Made by a program: the position numbers and the translations under genes
The notes under the pieces: model-generated
What the model saw: the letters and a program-made list of their open reading frames with translations, nothing else
Told to the model about the DNA's origin: nothing
Databases searched by the model: none
Assembly: GCA_951217055.1 (NCBI GenBank)
Contig: OX578284.1
Coordinates: 41,319,467-41,383,466 of the forward strand
Direction: 5' to 3'
Source: Gerris lacustris
Lineage: Eukaryota > Arthropoda > Insecta > Hemiptera > Gerridae
Length of the DNA: 64,000 bases
In this document: piece by piece, positions 23,301 to 34,158 of the stretch
How the letters are laid out: each line of letters starts with the position of its first letter
Position numbering within the stretch: the first letter of the stretch is position 1

Positions 23301-23517
23301 TATAGTTAACACATTATACTTTTTAACTCTGACAGCTTAGGAAAATCGAGGAAAAAAATGGGAGGAGAGTGTATGAGAGCTTGAGATTTTGGCGGGTAAT
23401 AGGTCGGGCAATGACCTATTACCCGCCAAAATCTCAAGCTCTCATTCACTCTCCTCCCATTTTTTTTCGCGATTTTCCCAAGCTGTCAGGGTTAAAAAGT
23501 ATAATGTGTTTACTATA
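23301..23517. repeat. near-perfect 105-bp-arm palindrome
   Basis: Arms 23301-23405 and 23413-23517 are almost fully complementary around a 7-base loop (GGGCAAT). It contains the block ACCTATTACCCGCCAAAATC. It is probably a MITE or inverted duplication and would give a strong hairpin in RNA or single-stranded DNA. Confidence 0.9.
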
Positions 23518-23775
23518 ATATTTTAAGTTTAACTTTAACCATTCTTTTAACAAGTACATCTGTTTGGTAATGACAATATTATTTTTAAATATTTATTTCA
23601 TAAAGCTACGTACACACTGGATAGAAAACTAGCTAATAGTTTTTACTATAGGTATAGTAAACAATTAAACAAGCATATATTATTATGATCACATGAGCCC
23701 TATATAGTTTGACAGCTTTGCGTTTGCGCAAAATGTTAAATATGCTATCGTCGAAATATACGCTATATAGGAATA
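23518..23775. other. spacer upstream of unit 2, nothing recognised
   Basis: AT-rich; no coding or repeat ends identified. Confidence 0.4.
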
Positions 23776-24634
23776 CTAGCCGGATTGGTGCGCTTCGCGC
23801 ACCTTATCCGTCTAGAAGTTGGCGCTGTGTGTAAATAATAATTAAAACAATATCATTAATATATCTTCATTGTTAGATAATTTCGTATTTTAGTAAAAGT
23901 AGGTTATATTATTTTTTTATGAATTTTCAATTATTCTATTTTATTCTACATTCAATTTTCAATTTAGTTACAATAAATCTATGTAACAAATTTAAGATCT
24001 TTAAATCCACTGGAAGCTAAGATAATAGTATCTGATTAAATCCAAGATGGCGGCCATATGTTGAAGTGAAAATATCTTTTATTTTCTTCTTTAGCTAACA
24101 TAGGTCTATGTACCAAATTTCAGACCCCCAGGTCCACTGGAAGCTGAGATAATAGAGAGTTATTAAATCCAAGATGGTGGTTGTAATTCAATATAGCGAC
24201 CATATGTTGAAGTGAAAGTACCTTTAATTTTCTTCTTTAGCTACCACAAGTCTATGTACCAAATTTTAGATCTCCAGGTCCACTGGAAGCTGAGATAATA
24301 GAATGTGAATAAATCCAAGATGGTGGCTATAATTCAATATGGCGGCCACATATCGAAATAAAAATGACCTTACTTTTCTATTTATGGTATACACTATCTA
24401 TGTACCAAATTTCAGATCTCTATGTCAATGGGAAGTAGGAGAATTACTGATGAATAAATCCAAGATGGCGGCTATAATTCAATATGACGGACATATATAG
24501 AAATCAAAATGGCCGCACTTTTCTATTTATGGGAAACTCTATCTATGTACCAAATTTCATATCTCTATCTCAATGGGAAGTAGGAGAATTTTTGATCAGT
24601 CAGTCACTGTCACTCTTAGTTTTCTATATATAGA
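23776..24634 (-). mobile_element. non-autonomous Helitron, opposite orientation
   Basis: On the minus strand it starts TCTATATATAGAAAAC at 24634 and ends with hairpin GGTGCGCGAAGCGCACC, then AATCCGG and CTAG at 23779-23776, between A and T. It has four to five internal copies of the same 120-bp unit as 14493-15327. Confidence 0.88.
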
Positions 24635-25080
24635 TTAGAATACAGTGAGGCCACACGAAGAGGAATCAAAATAAACTTGTAGTAATTTTGTAGGGTTGCT
24701 AAAGTTAAATTTTATTATTTATACCCTTCTCATTTGTTGTTTAAACCAATGCCTGGACAATATCTACTAGTTAGTAAACCTTCTTGGCCTAATGGGAAAA
24801 GAACTTAGTAAAACCGCCAGAGCTATCAATTAAGTATACACTATCCCTTCTTGTTTGTATAGCATCAAGTTTTCGTATAGTCTATAAAGAGGGTGTTCAC
24901 AAGGGGATAGTTTTCTACTATACTATTTTTTTTAAATATGCCTTCTAAAGATATCAAAGAAGATCTAGCCTAAGCTATTTATATTAATAAATACATTACA
25001 AGTTTTGTGGGCATACTAACCTAAGATGTGATGGACCAGCAAGTCTTAAGCTGCTATGACTAACTACAATTATGCTGATT
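24635..25080. other. spacer, nothing recognised
   Basis: No coding or repeat ends; it is partly related to 37430-37520 and 30050-30110 (unit 3 segment flanks). Confidence 0.4.
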
Positions 25081-25545
25081 GAGTTGTGACTTTAAACTAA
25101 GCTGGGAAATCCGAAAGATTGGGGTGGGGAGCCAATAGTAGAATGTCACTGGTTCCACAGTTAGTGTGTTATGATGAGTTGTGACTTTTGACAGTGTGGG
25201 GAAATCCGAAAGATTGGGGTGGGGAGCCAATAGTAGAATGTCACTGGTTCCACAGTTAGTGTGTTATGATGAGTTGTGACTTTTGACAGTGGGGGAAAAT
25301 CCGAAAAATTGGGGTAGGGAGCCAGTAGTATAAGGTCACTGGCCCCACAGGCCTGCAGTTTGTGTGTTATGAGTTGTGACTTTTGACAGTGTGGGAAAAT
25401 CAGAAAAATTGAGGTGGGGAGCCAGTAGTAGAATGTCACTGGCCCCACAGTTTGTGTGTTATGAGTTGTGACTTTTGACAGTGGGGGGAAAATCTGAAAA
25501 ATTAGGGTTGGGACCCAATGATAGGCCAGGATTTCCAATTCTAGA
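25081..25545. repeat. about 95-bp tandem repeat, five copies
   Basis: Copies begin GAGTTGTGAC at 25081, 25176, 25271, 25371 and 25463, each with a GGAGCCAATAGTAGAATGTC-like core. Single related copies occur at about 30110-30180 and 37515-37580 in the unit 3 segments, so the array was amplified from local flank sequence. The minus-strand 160-codon frame is repeat-derived. Confidence 0.88.
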
Positions 25546-25701
25546 AAGTCAGGCCAACTAGGCAACATAAAATGTCCGCACCCTTCCCTCAGGTCTAGTG
25601 GCTTTATTTTTTCCTCATTTAGGATGGCCAATCTGAATGTCAAAAGTCACAACTCATAACGCGCATACTATATGGGCTTTATTTTTTCCCTCAAATAGGT
25701 T

Positions 25702-25905
25702 TTTTTTTTTTTTTTTTTTTTTTTCTTTCTTTATTTTTAAGTCACAACTACAATTTTTCCATACAACTTGTAACAAGCGACTGAGAGCAATAATGCTATT
25801 AATTATAATAACAGTAATAGTAATATAATAGTAATAACACTAATAGTAATATAATAACAAATAATAATAATATACAATAATAATAGTAAGAATAATAATA
25901 ATAAT

Positions 25906-25951
<46 letters not shown>

Positions 25952-26823
25952 GAGAACATGGCTCACATGATGTGAGATAATTCACTCAGTAGTGACACTC
26001 AGCTAAATGACAGTTTTTATTTTATTTGTTTTTTATTATTAATTTTTTAATAATAAACGTTAGAAGGGTAATAGAGTTACAAAAGGTCACGTGGCCACTT
26101 ACGCTTAAGGCGCCTGTGTGGGTTATCTGGCAGAGTGATTGAGGCTAGGTTTCGAACTAAAGGATTAGGATGAACGGAAAACTTGGAGTGAAAGGATTTA
26201 TAGCGAGAGGATGCGAGGTCTTGGACAAAAGGAACATTCAGGTCATTATGGATTGTGAGGTTTGATACATAAAATGGGGCGTTGGTGATTTTGCGGAGGA
26301 TTATTGATTGGAGGGATTGGATTTTGTAGGAGTTAGACGGCTTGGTAGTTCCCCACAGTTCAAGTCCGTAGGTCCAGATAGGTTTTATAATAGTGTTATA
26401 GATAGTTAGTTTGTTCTGTAATGTAAGTTTTGATCTAGAGTCAAGAAGTGGTAAGAGTAATTTATAGCGTCGTTTCATGTCAGTTCGTTTGTGTCGTGTG
26501 TGTGAGTTCCAGGTGAGTCTTCTGTCTAGGTAGAGTCCTAAGTATCGCACTTCATTAGAAACAGGAAGAAGGGAACCGTTCAAGAAAACGGGAGGACAGG
26601 TTGCTCTTCTTAGGGTAAACGTAACATGTACACTTTTTTCGGCGTTAAATTTGATTTTCAATTTTTGAGCCCACTTTTCAACTATTAAAAGGTGGGTTTG
26701 AAGGTATTGGGATGCTAATTGGTGGTCGGAATTGGTTGAGAGGATGGCCTTATCATCGGCGAAGGAAGCTAGGAAGGTATTGGGGTGAAGCGGGATATCA
26801 GCTGTGTAAAGGGAAATAGGTTG
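25702..26823 (-). mobile_element. 5'-truncated jockey-like LINE
   Basis: It is flanked by an exact 11-bp duplication TCAAATAGGTT (25691-25701, 26824-26834). The 3' end (low coordinate) has a poly(T) tract of over 20 bases plus ATT/TAA-rich sequence (25800-25945). Paralogous sites near 30196 and 37608 are empty. Confidence 0.88.
26077..26823 (-). pseudogene. LINE reverse transcriptase C-terminal fragment
   Basis: An uninterrupted frame of about 248 codons starts at the truncation point and ends at 26077. It contains FADDKAIL (the F/Y-A-D-D catalytic box), then YLGLYLDRRLTW, NKLTIYNTIIKPIWTYGLEL and ITNAPFYVSN, which are in the order seen in jockey-clade reverse transcriptases (end of palm, thumb, C-terminal segment). 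Endonuclease and most of the polymerase are missing, so it is a dead-on-arrival copy. The intact frame suggests recent insertion. Confidence 0.85.
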
Positions 26824-27384
26824 TCAAATAGGTTGCAAAATAAATCCAATGATGTTGATCACTTACTAGAGTAGAGGGTTTCAAGATATTACTTCAAGCG
26901 AACTGCAGTGATACTGATAAGGGAAGCTTCCTGGACTACCAATACATACGCTAGCAGGTTTCCCGTGCTTATCTACTGAGAGCGTGACTTTTAATTAGGT
27001 AGAATTAGAGTAAGAATATCTGGAAGTCACAGTTTCCTAAATTCTTCCCCCCTTCCTAACAATAACTTAATATTTTACTTGACAGACTAAACTGTTATAA
27101 TAAAGATATTTTATTATGTAGCAAGTCAATAGGACTTTTAGAAAACTCTTACTGTCGGCTTTATGGTCACAATGAGGGCAGTACTTCTACTACTAAAATA
27201 TACTTTATTTAATGTAAATTTATAAAATAAACAAAAATAAATAAATATAACATGGTACATCAAGGCAAAGATTCTTCTGACAGAGGTATACATCATAACA
27301 TTTATAGAAAAATAACTAAAAAATGAAAAACAAAACATTTAGTTTAAAGTTACGTCTGTCTCGTTTATACATAAAAATAATATA
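26824..27384. other. 3' flank of a unit 3 segment with finger remnant
   Basis: At about 27119-27185 the minus strand still encodes the end of a finger (CPHCDHKADSK-like), homologous to the last finger of unit 4 and to remnants at 31645-31715 and 40052-40120. It is cut off from the array at 28871 by 1.6 kb of inserted DNA. The rest matches 30200-30450 and 37610-37870. Confidence 0.6.
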
Positions 27385-28354
27385 CAGGGTGGGCAAAAAA
27401 ACCGGACTTTTTTGAACACTTATAGCTCAGCTTCTGTAATAGATAGAGATATGGGGTTTGCGGGGTCTGAAAATTACATTTTTCTACTTTAAATTTGATG
27501 CCTATAAGTTAACAAACTATTGGGTGAAAGCCATGACGGTTTGAATTAGGACCTTAAAAAAAGTGGTCCAGGTAGTTTTCATAAAATAAATGTATTTAAA
27601 AAATGAATGTAATAAAATTGAAAAAAAAATACAAAGGATATTTTACAGATTTACTCTTTATATGGTTCAATATGTCCTTCTAGTTTATTTACGACAGCCT
27701 GCACTCTCCTTCTCCAGTGGGATATGGCCCCAGTAGTAGGTGATTGATGCATACCATCCCAGGCATGAAGAATCCTCTTTCGAAGTTCATCAACGTTATT
27801 TCTTCTGCCTCCCATGTACACTCTTTGTTTTTACCAACCCCAGACAAAGTAATCAATTGGATTTAGGTCTGGATAGTAGGGTGGACACTCGTCTAGCTGA
27901 ATGAAGTCTGGGCAATTCTCTTGCAAGTATTGAATTGTTTGCAAGGAGTGATGGGACGGGACGGGGTACTTCATCTTGCATAAATGTGTAATTTGGCATT
28001 TGATCTTTAATTCAGGCAACATTGTGCATAAAACATCATCAATGTTTGTTAACACTGAGGGATTCCTCCCACTTACCTTCAAAGAACCCCCCCCCCCCTC
28101 CACCATATGAAACAAATTTTTCTTCATTCTATCAAAACAATAATACCAGACAACAATTGCTACCCAGACAATAACTTTTTTAAGACCCTAATTCAAACCG
28201 TCATTACATGGCTTTCACCCAATAGTTTTTTAAGTTATATGAAATATAAAGTAGAAGAATGTAGTTTTTAGACCCCGCAAACCCCATATCTCTATCTATT
28301 TCAGAAGCAGAGCTATAAGTGTTAGAAAAAGTGAGGAGTTTTTTGCCCACCCTG
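27385..28354 (-). mobile_element. mariner-like transposon, degenerate
   Basis: Termini CAGGGTGGGCAAAAAA and TTTTTTGCCCACCCTG lie in long inverted repeats of about 170 bp. The left flank is TA, and the right is CA (probably mutated TA). Paralogs at 31930-31960 and 42975-43010 are empty. A relative is at 62417-63169. Confidence 0.85.
27831..28127 (-). pseudogene. mariner-like transposase C-terminal fragment
   Basis: The reading contains SLQTIQYLQENCPDFIQ followed by CPPYYPDLNPIDYFVWGW. The PPxxPDLNPxDYFVWG block is the hallmark near the last catalytic acidic residue of Tc1/mariner transposases. The N-terminal DNA-binding part and first catalytic Asp are missing. The frame is about 98 codons with poly(G)-type slippage at one end, so non-functional. 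Confidence 0.8.
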
Positions 28355-28870
28355 CATATGTGCTAATGCATGCACAACTTTGTTTACATGTGTCAATAGA
28401 TTTAAGCTGTAGCTAAAATCTACAAATCTTTAGACCATTCCACATGTCATTTACTTCAAGTTCAATTTTATTTTTGCAATGGTGATCATCATTTTTAGAC
28501 CACAGCATCTTAGGCTCCAAGAATAGATTTTCACATCTACCTGTCTCGATTAAAGAGAGAGAAAGCTAAATTGGCATGTGAACATGCCATGGTAGAAAGA
28601 AGACGGGAAGAGACACAACCCAGATCAATTACAGACTTTCCTTTTCCTTTGATGAAACTAAGATTGCCATCCATATCTTCAAGAATATAGCTTTTTATAC
28701 ATAACTGTTTCATCAATTGTTACCAAATTCAAATAAAAAAAATGTATCATGACTACACACAAAATTAAAAAACTTGAGGGCACAAAAAAGCCTAAATTCC
28801 GTACCCACTGAGTCAATATGCATTTTCAGACATCCTTATAAGTTGATTTTGAATTCACATAGTGGGCACA
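28355..28870. other. segment flank with degenerate finger codons
   Basis: 28400-28560 matches 34020-34158 plus 35230-35260. At 28774-28870 the minus strand carries decayed finger codons after the stop of the array (CPLCEFK-like, with stops), showing the array was once longer. Confidence 0.55.
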
Positions 28871-29853
28871 CTAAATTATTATTTTCTTATGCACTGAATC
28901 AATATGCGTTTTCAGACATCCTTTCCAGTTGGTTTTGTATTTACAGTAGGCACACTGAAATGTCCATATTTTCTTATGCACTGAGTCAATATGAACTTTC
29001 AAACTACTCTTCCAGTTGGATTGGTGGTCACAATGAGGGCACTGTAAAGGATTTCTTTTCTTATGTACAAGGTCAATATGAACTTTCAAACTATCCTTCC
29101 TATTGGTTTTATGGTCACAATGAGGGCACTGAAATGGCTTTATTTTCTTGTGTACCGAGTCAATATGAATTTTCAGGCTACTCTTCCGGTTGGTTTTATG
29201 GTCACAAAGAGGACACTGAAATGCCTTTTTTTTCTTATGTACTGAGTCAATATGAATTTTCAGCATTTTCTTCCAGTTGGTTTTATGGTCACAATGGGGA
29301 CACTGAAATGCCTTTATTTTCTTATGTATCGAATCAATATGCATTTTTAGAGCACTCCTCCTGCTATTTTTATGATCACAATGGGGGCACTGAAATGCCT
29401 TTATTTTATTATGTACTGAATTAATATGCATTTTCAGACATCCCTTTCTGTTGGTTTTGTATTTACAGAGGGCACAATGAAAATTCCATATTTTCTTGTG
29501 TATGGAGTCAATATGCATTACCAGACTACTCTTTCTGTTGGTTTTATGATCACAAAGAGGACACTGAAATGCCTTAATTCCCTTGTGTATGGAGTCAATA
29601 TGTATTAGCAGACTTCTCTTCCTGCTGGTTTTAAGGTCACAATGAGGGCACTGAAATGTCTTGATTCTCTTGTGAATGGAGTCAATATGTATTTGCAAAC
29701 TACTTTCATTGTTGGTTTTATGGTCACAATGAGGGCACTGAAATGCCCATATTTTAGTATTGGAGTTGAGACCAGACTGAAATTGAGCATTATTTTGACA
29801 GTAAGGTAAGAAGAAACTCCTGTCACTTCCTATTGCGTGTTTATTAGCCAAAC
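28871..29853 (-). CDS. C2H2 zinc-finger terminal exon, unit 3 distal copy (10 fingers)
   Basis: The acceptor poly(T)-AG (29855-29854) is followed in phase 1 by GLANKHAIGSDRSFFLPYCQ, then ten fingers of 29 residues (first QCPHCDHKTNNESSLQ, last QCAYCKYKTNWKGCLK), and a stop after HKKIII. All ten keep C-C-H-H. The lead matches other finger exons (GLANEQATGR). No start exon or cassette lies between it and the next finger exon at 35626, so it is either an alternative terminal exon of the gene starting at 51742 or an orphan duplicate. The long intact frame argues for recent duplication or use. It belongs to a 7-8 kb repeated segment. Confidence 0.82.
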
Positions 29854-30971
29854 CTAAAAAAAAAAAAAAAAAAATTAATAAGGGTTATCGAATATCATCA
29901 TGTCAAAATGAATTGTGGAAATAAAAGCAATACAAATGATAAAGGAAAGGAAGTGGATCTGGGAGGAAGCAGAGAGGGCATGGATAGACACTGAGGGATG
30001 AAGGCAGTCCATGATTCTACTGCCCAAACCAAAGAAAAGTAACTTAACATTTATAGGTAACTTAAGATGTGCTAGACCGGCAAGATTTAAGCCTCTACGA
30101 CCAACTACAAGTATGCTCGGAAATAGCTGAAAAATTGAGGTAGGGAGCCAATACTAGAATTTTACTGGCCCCACGCCTCCTACTGGTCTAGTGGGTTTTT
30201 CCCCTCGAATAGGTTGTAAAATTAATATCTTTAATATATAAATCCAGTGACGTTGATCGCTTACTTGAGGGAACTTACTCAAGCAAACATCAGTGATACT
30301 GATAAGGGAAGCTTCCTGGACTGCCAATACATATGCTAGCAGGATTCCCTTGCTTATCTACTGAGTGAGCGACTATTAATTTGATAGAATTAGAGTAAGA
30401 ATATTTGGATGTCACCGAGTTTCCTAAATCCTTCCCTCCTCTCCTTGGATAAAATAATTTCAAAAATTCCTAATTAGCAATTAACTTCGCAGTTAACTTT
30501 CCAGGAAAAGCAGAGGTATTTTCTTAACTGCCATCTTGATTTAAGCTGGATGGCAGATTTAGAAAAGATTTCTAATTGAGAACCTATTTTATTTACAGAA
30601 TTACATGGTCAAAGATCTATTGGGTTCAGAGATTTCATGATGAGTCAGAGTTAGGTTTACTGTGTGATAAATGTCAATGATTGATGCAATACGTTATTAA
30701 ATAAGGTCAGTCGGAAGTGGGACAAGCAATTAATTCAAACTAATATTAGGTTATTGCTCATTTAGGTACTACACACTTAAGCCTCTAAAACAGCTCCAGG
30801 CTCCAACCTTTAATCAAGATTTCACTTCTTGAGAATTTTCTTACAAAAACTCTTTACAGCATGGAAGAATCTAATTGTGGTGATGACTATTCCATTTATA
30901 TCCCCATGATCTTATTCCACTTACAAGGATTTTCCATCCTATACGTAAGAGTTGACACTAACATTCTAAAT
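29854..30971. other. spacer within unit 3 repeated segment
   Basis: Closely matches 37224-37990: a stretch of host-like intron and spacer without coding signal. One copy of the 95-bp-repeat unit is at about 30110-30180. Confidence 0.6.
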
Positions 30972-31309
30972 ATTTTACCATTTTGGTAGTATTCATACTA
31001 CAGAAAGATTAAATTTTAATTTAAATCAAATTATAATTATTATTAACTACAGGAAACAGACAGAGAAAAATACACTCCAGCGCCGGGATTTGAACCACGG
31101 GCCTCTATATTTCCAGTATAGCGCTCTACCAACTAAGCTACGCAGGACAATGAGTTTCTCTGACGTTAATATAGAGGCCCGTGGTTCAAATCCCGGCGCT
31201 GGAGTGTATTTTTCTCTGTCTGTTTCCCGTAGTTAATAATAATTATAATTTTATTTAAATTAAAATTTAATCTTTCTCTAGTATGAATACTACCAAAATG
31301 GTGAAATAT
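30972..31309. mobile_element. palindromic SINE dimer
   Basis: A minus-oriented tRNA-derived SINE (30972-31165) is fused head-on to a plus-oriented partial copy (31170-31309), giving mirrored ends CCATTTTGGTAGTATTCAT and ATGAATACTACCAAAATGG. It has the same family as 16919-17140. Confidence 0.82.
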
Positions 31310-31439
31310 GAATTTCTAATTGATTGTACTAGATACAGGTACTAATTGGGTACTTTATAATTATAAGCGTTATTTCTCGGTCTAGTTCTATGTCATTAAT
31401 GTTGACTTCTAAGACTTATGTGGAAAATTGAAAGCTTAA

Positions 31440-31606
31440 ATTCGGGACAAGGTATCATTAACGTCAGAGAAACTCATTCTCCTACGTAGCTTAGTTGGTA
31501 GAGCGCTATACTGGAAATATAGAGGCCCGTGGTTCAAATCCCGGCGCTGGAGTGTATTTTTCTCTGTCTGTTTCCCGTAGTTAATAATAATTATAATTTG
31601 ATTTAA
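31440..31606 (+). mobile_element. tRNA-derived SINE
   Basis: It has A-box TAGCTTAGTTGG (perfect consensus), anticodon-like stem CTATA/TATAG, and B-box GGTTCAAATCC, then a body ending in TTATAATTTGATTTAAAC. Tail is shorter than at 16919. Confidence 0.82.
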
Positions 31607-31644
31607 ACTAACATTCTATTCTACTCGACAATAAAGATATTGTG

Positions 31645-31715
31645 TTGTGTAACAAGTCAATATGAATTTTTATACAACTCTTACTGTTGGTTTTATGGTC
31701 ACAATGAGGACATTA
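31645..31715 (-). pseudogene. remnant of terminal zinc finger
   Basis: The minus strand encodes part of one finger (HCDHKTNSKSC-like, then LKIHIDLL-like), homologous to 27119-27185 and 40052-40120. It is separated from the array at 35626 by 3.9 kb. It marks the ancestral 3' end of the finger exon. Confidence 0.6.
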
Positions 31716-32434
31716 CTTATACTACTAAAATATGCTTTATTTAATGTAAATTTACAAAATAGATTATTATAACATAAGTATCTTCGGACAGAGGTATACA
31801 TCATAACATTTAATGAAAAATAACAGTAGTCTATAGAAAAATAATAGTGTACAGTAAATAATAATGGTCTATAGAAAAATAATTAAAAAATTATAACAAA
31901 ATATTTAGTTTCAAGTTAAACTTCTACTTTATACATAAAAATAATGTACACATGCTAATACATACAGAGCTTTGTTTACATGTTGTCACCTCAATGCAAG
32001 AAGTAGATAACTTAAAATTTCATGTTTTGAGATATAATGGCCTAAAACAGATTTTTTTAAAAAATTTAATGATAACATTATATTTTCTATTGTTGAATAG
32101 ATTGTTTTGTTTTTTTATATCAACATAATAATTGGACTTTTAAATTGTGAAAATGCATAAATTGAGGAATTTTTTGTTTTAATTTATGAGCAATAATGAT
32201 AATTAATTAATTAAGAGAGGTTGTCTAGTTTATTCACAAATTGCTAGTTGTCTATTTTTGTACATTAAATGTACTATTTGTTGTACATTAAATGTACTAA
32301 AATGTATGAAAATAAACAGCCTTTAACACTTAGAAATTGTTTATCTCGAAAAGATGCTTTACAGTGATAAGTGTACAGTGTGTCTACTCTAAATTTAAAC
32401 CAACAAATATTTTTGTAGACGTACTAATTCTTAA

Positions 32435-32680
32435 TTGGTATCATATTTCCTTATTGTGAGGTGTTCATCACTAAATAACTTGAAGTCAAGGATTTTGTCT
32501 GACAACATCATGAACAATGTATGGTTTGTCACCACTTTTCCCAGCACCTCTGGCTACAGTTTTCCAGTCACCTGGCTAGAATACCTTTCTAAGTCGTTTA
32601 AACTCTCCTTCAATAGCCGAGTGCATGAAATCACATTCCATTTCAATATGGCAAGAAGTCAAATATTGTAAATCAATTAC
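32435..32680 (-). pseudogene. decayed coding relic, minus strand
   Basis: With 44160-44440 this is one of two copies of a decayed frame. The 44 kb copy reads TSGHSEMECDSMHLATEGEF, then YPGDWKTVAGGARKSGDKPY, interrupted by stops. The GHxxMExDSMH string is familiar from repetitive, transposon-linked insect proteins, but I cannot name the family. It is non-functional. Confidence 0.4.
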
Positions 32681-32919
32681 TTTTAAATGATTTAATTTTT
32701 TTAACATCATATATACACATTGCAAATACAATTTTTTTTTTTGTCCTCTTTGTCAGTGCTGGTATCAACAACACTTATAGAGAAGTGTGTTTTACACACT
32801 TTCCTTTTAACACCATGAATAGGTAGAAAATAATAAATATAATTTTTTCTTTCCAATTCTGTAATAGTAGATACAGTTATTTTATTCTTAAATTTTTTCA
32901 GTGTTTGAATGTTCAACCT

Positions 32920-33960
32920 AAACGTTGTTTTGTGTGCAATTAAGTTGGTCACCTTAAAAACCAATGCTGGTACAAAGATAAACAAAAACAAAAGGGTTTT
33001 GTCCACAATATCCTAAAAACATGTGACTGAAAATAAGACTAAGGAGAGAGCATCAATGGTACAAGATAACCATTATGCTCTCACGGCAATGAGCCAATCA
33101 GAACCCAAAGACCAATGGTATTTTGATTCAGCAAATACGTCACATATGACATATGTTTTGTCATGGATGGAAAATCTGATAGAGAAAAATGTGGCCGATG
33201 AGGGAGGATTTATTGAATCATCACATGTAGGTGACATGAAGGTCGAGGCCATGACAAGAGATGGCAGTATGAATACCATAAACCTGTTAGATGTTTTAGT
33301 CGTACCAAAACTGAAAGTCAATCTTCTATCCGTCCCTAACATTGTGAAAAAGGGACACACGGTAATTCTAACTCAGGAAGGAGCCAGTATAATATCCAAA
33401 GAAGGTGAAAAAAGGAGAATTCAAGGACAATCTTTTCATCGTGAATTTTACCATAGTAATAAAATCTGAAAAAATGCAAGTGTGTTTTAAGGTGAGTGTC
33501 ATTTGAATACATGACAAAAGAATTGGTCATGTAAATTTAATTAAACTAAAATCAATGAAGAATAACAGTATTGTTAAAGGATTTGATACTTTAGCAGGGG
33601 ATGAAACCTCATGTGAATCATGTTTAACAGGAAAAATGACCAGACTCAAATTTACCCGTGTCAATGTACAACTTACACAAAAGCCTTTAGAAAGGTTGTT
33701 TGTTGTTTATTGATTCATGAGGATAATTTTGAAATTCTACTATTGGAGGCAAGCATTATTTTATGCTTGTCGTTGATAGTTATACACGAAAATGTTTTGC
33801 ATCTCAATTGAAATCCAAGGATGAAGCGTATGAAAATTTAAGGGTCTTATTAATCAACAAACTTGAAAATCAATTATCTACACAAATAAAAATTATATGA
33901 ACTGATAACAGTAGGAATTCCCTGTAAAATTTAGGTCTAAATCAAGAGATAATCCAAAAA
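32920..33960 (+). pseudogene. copia-type gag-pol fragment
   Basis: In order, it has a CCHC knuckle with one codon changed to stop (about 32922-32963), a protease-like stretch WYFDSANTSHMT at about 33117-33152 (catalytic DSG/DSA changed to DSAN), a 33023-33469 open frame to the end of protease, then in another frame GHVNLIKLKSMKN and CESCLTGKMTRLKFT, the pre-integrase zinc region of copia Pol. Stops follow from about 33710. Reverse transcriptase, RNase H and LTRs are absent here. It is a dead Ty1/copia fragment. Confidence 0.82.
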
Positions 33961-34158
33961 TGGCAAATTTTCGAATTTCCTACTTCTTGCATTGAGGTGA
34001 CGAATCTGACTATAGATTTAAGCTGAAGCTAAAAATCTAAAAATATTTAGGCCACCCACATGTCATTTACTTCAAGTTCAATTTTATTTTTGTAATGGTG
34101 ATCATCATCTTTAGACCACAGCATCTTAGGCTCCAAGAATAGATTTTCACATCTACCT

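Larger units (their letters stand above)
31985..34001. mobile_element. composite element with 22-bp inverted ends and copia fragment
   Basis: Both ends carry GTCACCTCAATGCAAGAAGTAG as an inverted repeat. The left 700 bp is shared with 43035-44420. The right part contains the copia fragment. It looks like a DNA element or rearranged block that captured retrotransposon sequence; the class is uncertain. Confidence 0.5.

Noticed and set aside
25161..25643. 160-codon minus-strand repeat protein
   Set aside because: It is an open frame through the 95-bp tandem array; repeat lengths (92-100) are not multiples of three, so the peptide repeats are not in register throughout.
33023..33469. Intact 148-codon host gene
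   Set aside because: It is the protease segment of a copia element with an altered catalytic triplet and broken flanking domains.
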